Assembly (NCBI GenBank): GCA_023014485.1
Contig: JAJOZX010001000.1
Coordinates: 536,501 to 600,500 of the forward strand
Length of the DNA stretch: 64,000 nt
Origin: Bathynomus jamesi
Taxonomy: Eukaryota; Arthropoda; Malacostraca; Isopoda; Cirolanidae
Reading direction: 5' to 3'
Shown here: positions 13,821 to 25,079 of the stretch, one piece after another
Layout: every line of letters begins with the position of its first letter
How positions within the stretch are numbered: position 1 is the first letter of the stretch
Position numbers and translations under genes: made by a program
Notes under the pieces: generated by a model
The model's input: only the letters and a program-made list of their open reading frames with translations
Told to the model about the DNA's origin: nothing
Databases searched by the model: none

Positions 13821-14216
13821 GGGTGTCCCGTAAGTCTGGAACCATAGGGTAAAATAAGTAATTAATGTTTTTCCATTTATGCAAGTGCCCATGATGTTTT
13901 TGAGTAAGGAAGAACGCATCCAAGTAATTCTGCTTGTAGAAAATCGGAGTCAGAGGGAGGTTGCTGAGGAATTTAACAGATTGCATCCGGACCGCGAACC
14001 AATAACACACAGCTGTGTTGGCAAACTTGTAACAAAGTTCATGGAAACGGGATCCATAGGAGGTAAACCACACAGTGGACCTCTGAGGACATCCACCGAT
14101 GATGACACAGCCACTACCATCCTCACTCATTTCACAAACAGTTCCCAAAAGTCTCTTTGGTGTTTTTATTGCCATTTTTATCATTTTGCCCTATGGTTCC
14201 ACACTTATGGGACACC

Positions 14217-14219
<3 letters not shown>
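13819..14219 (+). mobile_element. Short mariner-type element with N-terminal transposase fragment
   Basis: TIRs are CAGGGTGTCCCGTAAGTCTG at the left and the complement of CAGGGTGTCCCATAAGTGTG at the right. The outer right dinucleotide is TA, and the element sits inside a TA/CA microsatellite. The plus strand at 13879-14130 encodes only an N-terminal HTH region (MFLSKEERIQVILLVENRSQ, then REVAEEFNRLHPDRE). There is no catalytic domain, so this is an internal-deletion derivative dependent on a partner. The TIR resembles that of 42267-43043. Confidence 0.85.

Positions 14220-14281
<62 letters not shown>
14220..14281. repeat. (TA)n microsatellite
   Basis: Pure TA run of about 30 units between the mariner derivative and the next U unit. 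Shorter runs stand at 13770-13810 and 14461-14479. Confidence 0.97.
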
Positions 14282-14286
<5 letters not shown>

Positions 14287-14460
14287 AATAAAACCACGAA
14301 GGAAAGGAAACACAAAATGGTGCTCAAGCGCTTTCGTCTAATGACATCCTGAGGATGTCATTAGATGAAAGCGCTTGAGCACCATTTTGTGTTTCCTTTC
14401 CTTCGTGGTTTTATTCATCATAAATATTTTTCATGTGTTACTTTCGTGAAACAATTTTCA
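14281..14460. repeat. Repeat unit U, core copies 4 and 5 head to head
   Basis: Minus core 14281-14350 meets plus core 14352-14460 at CATCCTGAGGATG. Compared with copies 2/3 the loop has lost about 12 bp (the CAGGAACAGTG part), as if the tip of a hairpin had been trimmed. Confidence 0.85.
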
Positions 14461-14479
14461 TATATATATATATATATAT

Positions 14480-14637
14480 GATGAATAAAACCACGAAGGA
14501 AAGGAAACACAAAATGGTGCTCAAGCGCTTTCGTCTAATGACATCCTCAGGAACACTGAAGTACATAAAAAGGTTAAGCCTATAATTATATAGGTTACAG
14601 AAAGAAAAAAAAAGAAAAATAAATAACATACATACAC

Positions 14638-14668
<31 letters not shown>

Positions 14669-14904
14669 CATACATATCTATATATACAAATACATACATA
14701 CATATATACAATAAACAGAGAAGTAAAAATAATAAAAAATTATAAAAAAAATTAAAAATTAAAACCTTAAAAGATTACCAGTGCGTACAGATTTTGTAAG
14801 GAAAAATATCGATTTTTAGCACAAGATCAAATGGATTATAAAAATACAAATTTATACTGGAACTCTGCCGGGTTTTAACACAATGCTGCCTATGGTCAGG
14901 TTTC

Positions 14905-14945
<41 letters not shown>

Positions 14946-15200
14946 CGAAACCTGACCATAGGCAGCATTGTGTTAAAACCCGGCAGAGTTCCAGTATAAA
15001 TTTGTATTTTTATAATCCATTTGATCTTGTGCTAAAAATCGATATTTTTCCTTACAAAATCTGTACGCCTCACTGGTAATCTTTTAAGGTTTTAATTTTT
15101 AATTTTTTTTTATAATTTTTTATTATTTTTACTTCTCTGTTTATTGTATATATATGTATGTATGTATGTGTGTATGTATTTGTATATATAGATATGTATG

Positions 15201-15235
<35 letters not shown>

Positions 15236-15430
15236 GTATGTATGTTATTTATTTTTCTTTTTTTTCTTTCTGTAACCTATATAATTATAGGCTTAACCTT
15301 TTTATGTACTTCAGTGTTCCTGAGGATGTCATTAGACGAAAGCGCTTGAGCACCATTTTGTGTTTCCTTTCCTTCGTGGTTTTATTCATCATAAATATTT
15401 TTCACGTGTTACCTTCGTGAAATAATTTTC

Positions 15431-15432
<2 letters not shown>
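14480..15432. repeat. 900-bp palindrome made of two full-length U units
   Basis: Minus unit 14480-14906 and plus unit 14944-15392 are near-perfect reverse complements separated by a run of about 33 T (14908-14940). The plus unit reads TCGAAACCTGACCATAGGCA, then TTTGATCTTGTGCTAAAAAT, a TA/TG-rich middle, CTTCAGTGTTCCTGAGGATG and the core ending TTATTCATCAT. It continues to 15432 next to a TA run. Frames through it, 60-90 aa rich in Tyr/Val/Cys, are microsatellite translations, not genes. Confidence 0.85.
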
Positions 15433-15464
<32 letters not shown>

Positions 15465-15472
15465 TATATATA

Positions 15473-16695
15473 CACTATATGATCAAAAGTATTCGGACAC
15501 CCTGGAAAATCTGCATTTCTGCAAATATCACCTTTGCCGAAAGGTATGCTGGGAAAAAGTGTGGCGAAACTATAATGCTGAGGTGTTCTGTTAAGTTATC
15601 AGTAACTGTTGTGAAGCCATGCCGTGCTGACGTGAACTCTCCGAGTTCCAACGTGGACTCGTCATCGGATGTTATTTAAGTAACGTTTCTATACGAAACA
15701 TTGCAGCCAAGCAGGATATACCAAAGTCGACTGTAGCGGATGTTATCATGAGATGGAAGCACGATGGTGCAACTAACGCGAAAAAATGTTCCGGACGACC
15801 ACGCAAACTGACGGAACGTGATAGAAGAAGTCTGGTACGACATGTCAAGAAGTCCCGCATGTCCTCTGCCGCTTCCATCGCTGAGGAGGTAGGAAGAGCA
15901 TCCGGTACCTCCGTTAGTACTGTAACTATCCGCAGAGAGATGCACAGACTCGGTTATTATGGTAGAGCAGCTGTACACAAGCCACTGATTACAAAAGTTA
16001 ATGCCACGCGTCGTTTGGCCTGGTGTGTCTCCCGTCGTTCCTGGACTGTGGAGGACTGGAAAACTGTTCTTTGGAGTGACGAGTTGCGGTATTCACTCTT
16101 CCAGTCTGATAGGCGTGTTTGGGTGTGGCGACAGCCCGGAGAATGGCTTCTTCCTGACTGTGTATGTCCAACGGTGAAGTTCGGTGGAGGGTCCATCATG
16201 GTATGGGGTTGTTTTTCCTGGCTAGGGCTCGGCCCATTGGTTGTTATACCCACTACCATGAACGCTGACGTTTATCTCGACGTTCTGGACAATTCGGCCC
16301 TCCCTACACTGTGGCAATACTACGGAGATGGCCATTGTTTGTTTCAACAGGATCGAGCTCCCTGCCATACTGCAAGGCGTGTGCAGGACTGGTTTCGTGA
16401 AAATAAGGTGGATTTGTTAGACTGGCCTGCTCAGAGCCCCGATCTCAACCCAATCGAGCACATGTGGGACGAACTGGAGTGACGGATACGAAATCGCACA
16501 CCACGCCTGGCTTCACTTGCATCTCTTGCATCAGCTCTGCAAGAGGAATGGCGAGCCATTCCTGCACAGACTTACCGAAAACTGGTGGAAAGTATGCCTC
16601 GAAGTGTTGACGCTGTAATAAAAGCAAAGGGTGGACCTACTGGTTACTAAATGCCATAATAAAACCATTTTTCCCAAAACCATGCGGTGTTATAT
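15473..16695 (+). mobile_element. Tc1-type transposon, 3' end missing
   Basis: The left terminus is CACTATATGATCAAAAGTAT, preceded by TA (15471-15472), a standard Tc1 end. The complementary right terminus is absent: after the transposase stop at 16650 there are only 45 bp before the next element begins at 16697. Loss of the right TIR probably accompanied or preceded that neighbour's insertion. Confidence 0.88.
15634..16650 (+). pseudogene. Tc1 transposase, DD34E, one nonsense mutation
   Basis: The frame is open from ELSEFQRGLVIGCYLSNVSI (15634, paired-like HTH) through MRWKHDGATN, GRPRKLT, the second HTH, and the catalytic domain. The triad is LWSDEL, LFQQDRAPCH and SPDLNPIEHMWDELE, with 34 residues between second D and E. 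At 16480-16482 a TGA replaces what was probably CGA (Arg), after which the frame continues RIRNRTPRLASLASL to GGPTGY and TAA at 16648-16650. No in-frame ATG precedes 15634; the start seems lost to a frameshift. It is otherwise well preserved. Confidence 0.9.
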
Positions 16696-16696
16696 A

Positions 16697-18075
16697 CAGG
16701 GTGAGTCAAAAGTAGCGCCCGATTTCTGTCAGTTGATTGTTTGTTTGCCATTTGTATTACAGTGTACAAGAAGGTAGAAATAAATGAATGACATGTTTAT
16801 CTAACCATTTATTCGGGGGAAAATTATTACGGAACTGTACCAAGATGTTTTACTTGCAATTTTCAAAGTGCCCTCCCTCGTGATCGATGCACAATTGCAG
16901 CCGAGCAGGCACAGAGTGGCACACGCCTGCAGAGTTCGATATCAATTTCCTCAAACTTTGCAGTGATTTGAGCCTTCAATTCCTGAATGGTACGAGGCTT
17001 TTCACGATAAACAAGGTCTTTCATGAGCCCCCAAAGAAAGAAATCTGGAGGTGTAAGGTCTGGGGAGCATGCCGGCCACTCGATCGGACCGCGGTGGCTG
17101 ATCCACTTTCCGGGAAAGTTTTCATCAAGCCACTGACGAACATGATGTCCATAATGAGGTGGAGCTCCATCTTGCTGGAAATAACAGTCCTGATCTTGTA
17201 CCCTGGGCCAAAAGAAGGTTTGCAGCATATCCAGGTAAATTTCTGCAGTGACAGATCCCTCAAAGAAAAAGGGTCCAATTATCCCTAATGGAGATATGGC
17301 TGCCCAAACTGTCACGCCAGGTAAATTTACCTCCTTCTCAACTGTCACTCTTGGGTTCTCCGCAGCCCAGTAGACACAATTGTGTCTGTTAATTGTGCCG
17401 TTAAGCTTAAAACGTGCCTCATCTGACCACCAGATGTTGTCTAGCATTGTGTCCTCTTTGTCAAGTTTAGCTAAGAACTCTTCGCAAAATTGAAGACGGC
17501 GGTCATCATCTCCATCATGAAGGGCATGCAGTAAGCGTGGAATGTAAGGTTTCCATTTTTTCTGGTGTAGGATACGGATAACACTTGATTGGCTCACTTC
17601 CAACTCTGCAGATAAACGGCGAGTTGACTTTTGCGGACTTTTGTTCCAGTCTCCTGATGGCTTCTTCAGCCTTAGCTACATTCGTTGCCGTTTTTGGACG
17701 ACCGGACTTCTTTGCAGTGGCTACCGACCCTGTTGCTTCAAATTTCTCGACAATCAATCGTATGTTTCTTCCCTGGGGTGGGTTAATATCGAATTCCTGT
17801 GCCAAACGGCGTGCCGCCATCGTTGGTTGTTCATTACATTTGTAGTAATGTTTCACGGCCGCAATGCGTTGATTCATTGAAAGGTAATTTGTGGTTCAAT
17901 TTGGTGCAAATTCAGTAACTTTCCAAACTCTCAGCAATAACCTGCAAAATAAAAACAAAAATAAATAAGCTAAGAAAATTAATAATCTGCAAGACAATTA
18001 TTAACAACATGACTTCCCAGAAAGAATCTGACAGCCGAAAAAACAGAACTCGGGCGCTACTTTTGACTCACCCTG
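16697..18075 (-). mobile_element. DD41D mariner-type transposon, second family
   Basis: TIRs are CAGGGTGAGTCAAAAGTAGC (left) and its exact complement at the right. TA stands on both outer sides (16695-16696, 18076-18077). Length of about 1.38 kb is that of a full element. It abuts the truncated Tc1 on its left. TIR identity over more than 25 bp suggests moderate age, but the transposase has two frame breaks. Confidence 0.93.
16835..17877 (-). pseudogene. Mariner-type transposase, DD41D, two frameshifts
   Basis: 17515-17877 (minus) has the N-terminal HTH (MNQRIAAVKHYYKCNEQPTM) and the GRPKT hinge. 16863-17603 has the second HTH, then WWSDEARFKLNG (D1), YFQQDGAPPH (D2) and SPDLTPPDFFLWGLMK (D3), with 41 residues between D2 and D3. 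A frameshift between 17600 and 17650 joins the halves. A second near 16930 changes the usual ending, which in the other frame reads HSVPARLQLCIDHEGGHFEN. The catalytic residues are intact. Confidence 0.9.
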
Positions 18076-18099
18076 TATATATATATATATATATTTATT

Positions 18100-18305
18100 T
18101 TATTGGGGTTGTTTAACCTTCTTTGCAACATCTAAGGTCATATAATGGAGGGGACCTACAGCTTTATGTGGGATCTGAACCACGGGTCGCTACATAACCT
18201 GGGTGCGAAGGAGGGTCTCCCATCCAACTACTACCCAGACCCAATGTCGCTTAACTTCGCTGATCTCCAGGAAGCGGTGTTACGACATTGGCCACGACAT
18301 AGCCC
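18100..18305 (-). repeat. 5S rRNA-derived repeat (SINE3-like)
   Basis: Reading the minus strand from 18300, GATCAGCGAAGTTAAGCGAC is followed by ATTGGGTCTGGGTAGTAGTTGGATGGGAGACC. This matches the internal promoter half of 5S rRNA (known consensus GATCACCGAAGTTAAGCnnC and AGTACTTGGATGGG). The upstream part also fits 5S loosely. The 3' portion departs from 5S and runs into a unique tail. It is a 5S-derived retroposon or dispersed pseudogene rather than a functional 5S gene, since it carries several changes in conserved positions. Confidence 0.72.
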
Positions 18306-18334
18306 ATATATATATATATATTAGAATCAGAGGT

Positions 18335-19195
18335 CCTCAGCTCAGTACCACAAGGAACAGTATTAGCTCCACTACTCTTCATAATCATGCTAACTGACAT
18401 AAATGAGGATGTTACCAGAGACAGCACAGTAACATCCTTTGCTGATGACACAAAGATCAGTAGTAAAATAAGAAACCCAGAAGATATAGGATCTCTACAG
18501 ATATGAACAGAATCTACAAGTGGACAAAAGACAACAATATGAAGTTTAACACTGAGAAATTTCAGCTGTTATGGTACTGAAAAAGAGAGGGCCTAAAATC
18601 CATGGAATATTATACCCAAAATGGACAGGAAATTCAGAGAAATTCTAAAGCAAAAGACTTAGGAAAAAATTAATAAACTAGAAGAAATGTAGAGACATTT
18701 CACAGCCAAGATTGATGGCTGCAAAGAACTCAACTACTGGGAAAGACTATGCAAACTGAATCTGTACTCCCTGCAAAGAAGAAGAGAGAGGTATACCATA
18801 ATCTACACATGGAAAATATTCAAAAACTGGTACCAAACCTCAAACAAAACCCAATTACCATCCAGACAATGCTGGAAAATAGGAAAGGCAGAATGTGTAG
18901 TGTTCCCAAATTAAAGGCTTGACAAGGGACCTCAACTCTGAAGGAAAATAGCTTGGTTGTCATGGGGCCAAGAATTTTTAACCAGCTTTCAAAGGACTTC
19001 AAACATTACACGCATCAAAGTTGAAGTCTTCAAGAGAAGGCTTGATGCCTGGCTCAGGATGGTACCAGTTGAGCCAGGTGTACCTGGCTATGTACGCTGG
19101 AGAGTGCAAGAGAGCAACTCACTCCTCAACCAAGCCAGGACTAGAGGCGGGGCCACCAGCTTGACCTTTATGTGAAGAAACACTGAAGCATGGAA
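18335..19195 (+). pseudogene. LINE reverse transcriptase fragment, 5'-truncated
   Basis: Plus strand, broken frames: VLSSVPQGTVLAPLLFIIML, then SFADDTKI (the RT catalytic YxDD-type box, here FADD). After decay come YWERLCKLNLYSLQRRRERY (18735-18795), FLTSFQRTSN, and IKVEVFKRRLDAWLRMVPVE and PGVPGYVRWRVQESNSL (19010-19130). These are in the usual order for the RT thumb and C-terminus of a common animal LINE. The 5' boundary near 18335 follows a TA run, and the truncated start is typical of LINE insertion. Confidence 0.85.
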
Positions 19196-19374
19196 CCCAA
19201 ACAAGGTTAACAAGGTGTATATATAATCAGTATAGCCTACTGGATGCTGCATAGACATCCTTCAAACAAATTAAATTTATAGTTATAAGCTATAAGTTCC
19301 TCAACTACATTTATCTTTCTCTATGAAAATTAAATTTGTTTATAATAAATAATAATGTATTTCTTACATTTTGA

Positions 19375-20045
19375 TTCTCTTGTCAATTTTGCTGATTTTT
19401 AATAGTCCAGCCTCTTCCGTTGATGTGGAAAAGGCTTCTAATTTCCATTTCAATGATGGTGATGCTTTGTGGGCCTTCTCACTGACTTTCTTGACTTCCT
19501 TTAACTGTGGGTACCATCTGAAAATTTAAAGTCATTCATGAGTAAAATGTAAATATTGATGGACCATATACCTAGTACTAATATAGCCCAGGTATATTTT
19601 ACTTAGATATATGAATAAATTGAGTTAGGTACTGTTTTCTTTTAATGCTAATGTTTCATTCATATTCATATTTGGTGATTAATGCAGGTATATTAATTTA
19701 ATAAATTGTACTTGCGTAATTTAACTGGAGATACACCAAGTTCAACAAAAATTGCATTTACTTCTTTAGCATTACTTTCATTATACTGATACATAGTCAC
19801 TTCCTCACTTGCTGTTGAATTTCCTGCAGTGGAACTTTTGCTAGGGCTGTGTTCATCCTTTTTAAATGGGCCATGCTTCATTACTTTGGTTAGACAAGCA
19901 GTGCATACCAATGAATTATCAGCAAATCCAAATTCTTCATCACTTTCTTCAAGAAAGTGTTTAGGAAGAGGTCACAAACCTTTTAATATTTTCTTATGAA
20001 GAAAAAAAGGATTGCAACAACGTTTCTTATAATTTCCTGCCATAT
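19375..20045 (-). pseudogene. FAENY-type candidate transposase, N-terminal exons of element C
   Basis: Minus strand. 20045 down to 19693 reads MAGNYKKRCCNPFFLHKKIL, then FADNSLVCTACLTKVMKHG and, in the same open frame, ELGVSPVKLRKYNLLN. It ends near a donor-like site. A second exon at about 19520-19375 (acceptor TTTTCAG before ATGGTACCC on the minus strand) reads WYPQLKEVKKVSEKAHKASP. Order and motifs match A1 (CADPLLRHKG, CKQCREHL, SIGESPIKKRKL) and B (LKGLRNLPLN, VCTNCSVRLNELEE). The Cys/His pattern suggests a zinc-binding DNA-recognition region. Confidence 0.6.
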
Positions 20046-21640
20046 AGATCTACATCTATTCACAATATATTATTAGTTCTTCATCTCCACAGGAAAACAG
20101 TCTCAATTACTCGAGGTCCAAGAAAGAAACCAGAATTCTGTGGCAAACTTGACAGAAATACACTGACCTATTTTTTAGCCCTTTTATTATTTTTAATATA
20201 AAAGTACAAAATGCACAACACTGGGAATATGTCACAACAGAAGAAAATTCTGGAAAACAAATAATAATTAGTGAGGTTCAGCAGAGAAAAACAATGGCAA
20301 GGAAGTGGGAGACAAGCACAGGAAATGGTTTGTTTAAAGTATGTGAGACTTTGTCCCAGCCCAGCCACACTCCAAACTTGACCCTGTGACCAGATTTTTA
20401 TGCAAAGTAAATGTCTAGACAAGAGTCTGGTTCACAAGCCTGATTTCAGTAACAGACCTGGAATGGCTGACTGTAGCTGAGACAACCCCAATGGACTTTG
20501 TAGCTCCAACGAGGTTGGATCTACAATCCAAACATGATGTGTCTGGACTGGTTGAGCTAATTGGTGGACTTCCCACTGGTTCCCACTGGTTGATTAATTG
20601 TACCCTGTGCATGTAACTAATAATTTTGTGTTGTCTAGGCAATGATAATAAATTAACAGACAATTATGTAACAAATAACTGGAATCACAACTTCTTAATC
20701 ACTGGAAAGAATAAATTGCTCAAAATAAATATAAATAATATAAAAATAAAAGTAGTAATATAAATAACATCAATAATCATGACAAACATATCCCATATAA
20801 TTTGATCAACCCATAAGGAGTGCCAAAACCAAGCATGGACAACAAGCAAAGCACTGGAATGAGGTGACTAGTATTCTATAATAATAATAATAATAATAAT
20901 AATGGGTTCTATGGCTAGTTGCAAGAATGAATCACAGAAGAACAGGATTGTTAACAGAAATCCAGGGCTCAAGCAAGCACTGCAAACTGGGCAATAATTA
21001 AAAGACTGGTGTCTAATTTTAAGCAGGCTAAATATATTATGCATGCCCATACTTATTTGCAATTTAAATGAATACCAATCATTATCTAACAATTATCTTA
21101 ATCATTAACAATATTCTGGGCAATTTTTAATGTCTAATAAACTCTGATAAAGAATCATAATACCCTTAACAAATAAAATACCTTAATAGGCTTTCCAATT
21201 GTAATTTATACTGGTATCTTCCAGGAGCAAACAATGTCCAGAGAACTTACCCTCAAATATTTTATAGTTATATAATGCTTTTAATATTTAACTAGACTTC
21301 TATGGGGAGAGAGAAAAACTTGAGAATTCTTAGATTAAACAATATTTGCCTAACAAAACTCCAGAGAAACAGATAGAACTTGAAAAACCTTACAATGACT
21401 AATCAGCTGCTGGATTGGTTAAAAGGAATGAACAGGAAAACTTAACAAATTACTGGGAGGGACACTGAGAAAAAAATACAAGTGATTGCCCCACAGCAAA
21501 TACAAATGGGACCAAAGGACAGATGGGCTGTTAATGAGGAAACTTGGGAACCTAGTCCAAGCATATTGCTTGAATGTGGGGTTTTGTGAAAACTTCACAA
21601 CCCATATGACACAGCATTCAGCACAGCTGCTGAATGCTAT
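20046..21640. other. No recognised gene; (AAT)n at 20879-20903
   Basis: AT-rich non-coding sequence. The only repeat is the short (AAT)n run. The open frames at 20168-20663 and 21419-21757 have no recognisable motif. The missing far TIR of element C should lie here if the element was complete, but I could not find an inverse of GCATTCCAGGACAGATCATG. Confidence 0.5.
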
Positions 21641-21649
21641 TTTTCCATC

Positions 21650-22620
21650 ACTGAATTCTTTCCATACAAGAAGGAGGGGCCAAGGGAGAATGCCCACAAA
21701 AACGTGCTCCCCCTCCCCCCATAGAAGAAGAAGAGGAGGAGGAGGAGTCGTAATCAAGGTCCAGGGTTTTCAAGATGCCTCGACACTCTGTGTTTGAAAG
21801 ATTGGAGGTCATAGACACGGGGAAAGATAAATAGATTGAGAAGATTGTTCCATAGTTGACCAGTTGAGTAGATGAAAGATTGAAAATACTGATTAACCCT
21901 TGCATTAGAGAGTTGGACAGAAAAAGAGTGAGAAAGTGTTGAAAGTCTGGTGCTCTCCTTGAAGGAGGAGGTGTGTAGTTAGAGAGCTCAGAAGAGCAGC
22001 ATCCATTATAATAGTGATAGCAAAGAGAGAGGGATTGAAGACAGTCAGTAAGAAGCAGGGAAATGAGATGAAAAGCCTTTGAGTCCACCCAGTCAAGTAT
22101 GGTTGTGGGGGTTGAGCCACGCATACATGAGAAGCATACTCTATACAGGAGTGAACAAAACCCCTGTACAGAGAAAGCAACTGAGTGGGGTTGAAGAAAC
22201 TGTGGAGGTGGTACAACACAGGTAATGTCTTAGAAGCTGTTTTGGAAAGAGAGTATATGTGATCTTTCCAAGAAAGATCATGAGAAGAGGAAACGCCAAG
22301 AATGTTAAAAGAAGAGGAAGGATTGAGTTGTGTTGTTGAAGGTAAGGGGATAGTTGTGTGGAAGATTGTGACAAGTAGACAGATGGAGGAACTGAGTTTT
22401 TGAGGCATTGAAAGCCACAATGGTTTCTCTGCCCTGATCAGATATAGCAGAAAGATCAGAGGTCAGGTGTACCTTTGCCATCCTACGCAAATCATGGAGT
22501 GACTGTTGAGAGGGATGCTTTGTGAAGCGGGTGGAGAAATGAAGTGTGAAATATCAGCATAGGAGTGAATAGGACAGGAGGTGTGCAGGGTATCATGTCA
22601 GTTCAAAAAATCATGAAATA
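21650..22620 (-). pseudogene. LINE reverse transcriptase C-terminal half (crustacean-type), 5'-truncated
   Basis: Minus strand from 22620: SCPIHSYAD (YADD box, damaged), then DLSAISDQGRETIVAFNASK, TQFLHLSTCHNLPHNYPL, NILGVSSSHDLSWKDHIYSL, FNPTQLLSLYRGFVHSCIEY, and a C-terminal region to about 21770. A (TCC)n-rich 3' stretch follows to about 21650. The frame shifts several times. The wording of these motifs is one I associate with LINEs annotated in decapod crustaceans. The start at the YADD box is typical 5' truncation. Confidence 0.88.
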
Positions 22621-23237
22621 GTCTGACATAATGAATTATAAATCACAAAATATCAGGGATTTAGTGCACAGTACAGCTATCCCAGGCTGACTTGTGCATT
22701 TATGCGATTTCATATAAAAATGATCCAGAATTTTTTTTTTGAGTTATGCAGCCTTACTTGGATTTATGTGACTGCCAAAGTGACTGTGTGGTGAGTAAAA
22801 AACTGGTTAGTGTGCAGCTTGAGGAGAGTGCATGTGGGAGTAGAGTCAGGTAGCCAGATTTAGCACCATGCATAATAAGATTTCTTTCATTTTCAATGCT
22901 ATCATTTGTTTTTCATGCATTTTTTCTCTATTAAATGTTTTTGTTATAATATAACAAAAATAAATAGAAATAATAATTTATTTTATAAAGAAAAGTGATT
23001 TTAGGTGAGGGTTTGGGTATGCAATCTCTACTTATTACATTGTTTCTCCGGGGAAAATCTTTTCAATTTGTGTGATTTTGACTTACGTGAGCATTTTCAG
23101 AAATGCATCTATTGCATAAGTCAAGGATACCTCTACTTATAATTCTAATTTGTACTTGTAATTGTACTCCATGGTATAGTATCTTTATTCCAACTGTCTT
23201 GGAATGCAATATGATAGACTGGGGCAAAGCTCACCCT
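22621..23237. other. No recognised feature
   Basis: AT-rich sequence without coding signal. It ends at the TTAA that borders the second piggyBac. Confidence 0.5.
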
Positions 23238-23384
23238 TTAACACTTACGCTGCTCCCATCCTCATATGATGCTCAGGAAGTTTGTCGGAAGAATGCTCCC
23301 AGCATCATATGATGATCGCGTTATTTTTTTTATGTTTTCGCACAAAATCCCAATAAAAATAAATGATTTTGCATTTTAATGCTA

Positions 23385-23574
23385 TTGATGACTCAGATAT
23401 ATTCATAAACCATCCGCAACAAACATACACACATACACACATGCATGCATGTACACATATGCACACATGTACACATATGCACATTGCACACATGTACACA
23501 TAAACAAGCAAGTATTATGCTTACATTTGAGTTTTGAAGAATCTATGACTCAGATATATTCATAAACCATCCGC

Positions 23575-23626
<52 letters not shown>

Positions 23627-23700
23627 CATGTATGCATATGCGCACATGTACACAAACGAGCAAGTATTATACTTACATTTGAGTTTTGAAGAATATACAT
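23385..23700. repeat. Tandem duplication of about 155 bp with (AC)n
   Basis: The block starting ATGACTCAGATATATTCATA, then CATCCGCAAC, a CA-rich stretch and TTACATTTGAGTTTTGAAGA occurs twice (about 23388-23538 and 23544-23695). In the second copy the CA stretch is a clean (AC)n run (23577-23623). It lies in the 3' flank of the piggyBac 2 transposase remnant. Confidence 0.85.
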
Positions 23701-23873
23701 TTTATTTGTCCTCTTGAAAAATAATTTTTTATTCCTTTTCAAAAATAACTCCTTATAAAATAATTGTCCTTTTGGAAAATAATTGTTCATGAAATAAATA
23801 TTATTTTGATAAATCTACACTTTCCATTATACTTATTTACAACATTGTTTTACACTTTTACTGAATTTAGTAT

Positions 23874-24750
23874 TTAGTAGTTGGCACAGGTGTGGTAGAG
23901 AACAAAGCACTCAAGGCACAATGCAACTTTGCATTCCGGACACCAAGTAGAAACTTTTCTAACATGTTTTTCTCTTTGTGTTGTATGTGAGCATACATGA
24001 CATTGTCGTTGACCTACAGGTCGAGATGGTGTTGGTGGAACTTGTTCCAGGTGATGCTTTTCAATGTAATTAGCTGAGAGAAGTCTGTCAGGAGCATTTG
24101 GTCTCACACTTTGTCTTCCAGGATGTGGGGATGTTATTTGAGCATACTTCGTGAGTAGTTGAGAGACTAATGTAAGATTGAATTCTCTCATTGAAATCTG
24201 CTTTTTCGTAGTTTTTTTGTAGAGTACAAAGGAATTGTAAAGAGAAATATCCAAAAGATGAAAGAATACCTTCTTATACCACTTCACAGTTTTCCTAACG
24301 CATTCTACGCTGCTAATTTGCATATCAGATTTGTCCACCAGATGCATATTTTTGTTATAGTCCACAATAGCATCTGGTTTGAATTTTATTTCGTTTGTTC
24401 GACGATCAACCTTTCCTGAGTCAATCATGCTTCCACTGTGAATTGTTGTTAGCATATGCACATCTCTTTTATCAGTCCATTTTAGTGCTAATAAAGGTTT
24501 TGATTCCATCAGATGGCACTCTCCTTTTTTACTTGGGTGAAACTTGGGCATGTTTTTTCTATTTACCTTTACAGTTCCACAAGATCCTGTTTTATTTACA
24601 TGCAGATATTTGCATAGTAATGGGCTCGTATACCAGTTGTCAGTATACAGAATGTGGCCTTTATTCAAATATTTAGCTAAAAGTGTCTTTACAATCGCTC
24701 CAGAATGTCCTAGTGGATCATTTGCACGTTTCATTCCCCCAATTTCTCAT
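23874..24750 (-). pseudogene. piggyBac transposase, C-terminal half
   Basis: This open minus-strand frame of 286 residues begins at ANDPLGHSGAIVKTLLAKYL. It has HILYTDNWYTSPLLCKYL (second catalytic Asp), then DYNKNMHLVDKSDMQ (third Asp region), the FFHLLDISLYNSFVLYKK helix, and a C-terminal Cys-rich domain CHVCSHTT...CPECKVALCLECFVLYHTC. The first catalytic Asp and the N-terminus are missing. The part present has no internal stop. Such a domain-only protein could in principle bind ends or targets, but no promoter is visible. Confidence 0.9.
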
Positions 24751-25044
24751 GCAAGACTGAACATAAACGCTTGAAAACGTGTAAATTTTCATAAAATTCT
24801 ACTCAACCATATTCCCAAGTTACCCACTAAATTCTGTTTATTTTGTAAGAGAAAATGTTTAGTTTGTAAGAGAAAATCTTTATTTATTAAGGGAAACAAA
24901 AATAATTTAACAAAATGGTGCTTGACTTGATTTATTTTACGTTAACAAATGGGTAAATTTCCTGATTTTTTTGCGCACAGGTGGAAAGTACACGGTCAGG
25001 AATTGCACATCCAAAGGGTTAAAGTTCAGAAAATACAATAAACC

Positions 25045-25075
25045 CTTCCTTCCTTCCTTCCTTCCTTCCTTCCTC
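25045..25075. repeat. (CCTT)n microsatellite
   Basis: Seven to eight CCTT units next to the border of piggyBac 2. Confidence 0.95.
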
Positions 25076-25079
25076 AATG

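Larger units (their letters stand above)
23242..25018 (-). mobile_element. piggyBac transposon, copy 2, internally deleted
   Basis: TTAA borders lie at 23238-23241 and 25019-25022. The right terminus, read inward, is CCCTTTGGATGTGCAATTCC, a common piggyBac type; the left terminus is CACTTACGCTGCTCCCATCC. Only the C-terminal half of the transposase is present, and just about 280 bp separate it from the right end, so the N-terminal coding half has been deleted. Terminal similarity is modest, so the exact border pairing is less certain than for copy 1. Confidence 0.75.

Noticed and set aside
12935..15420. Many 60-160-residue frames rich in Tyr/Ile/Val
   Set aside because: They run through TA/CA microsatellites and the U-unit inverted repeats; only the N-terminal transposase piece at 13879-14130 has real motifs.
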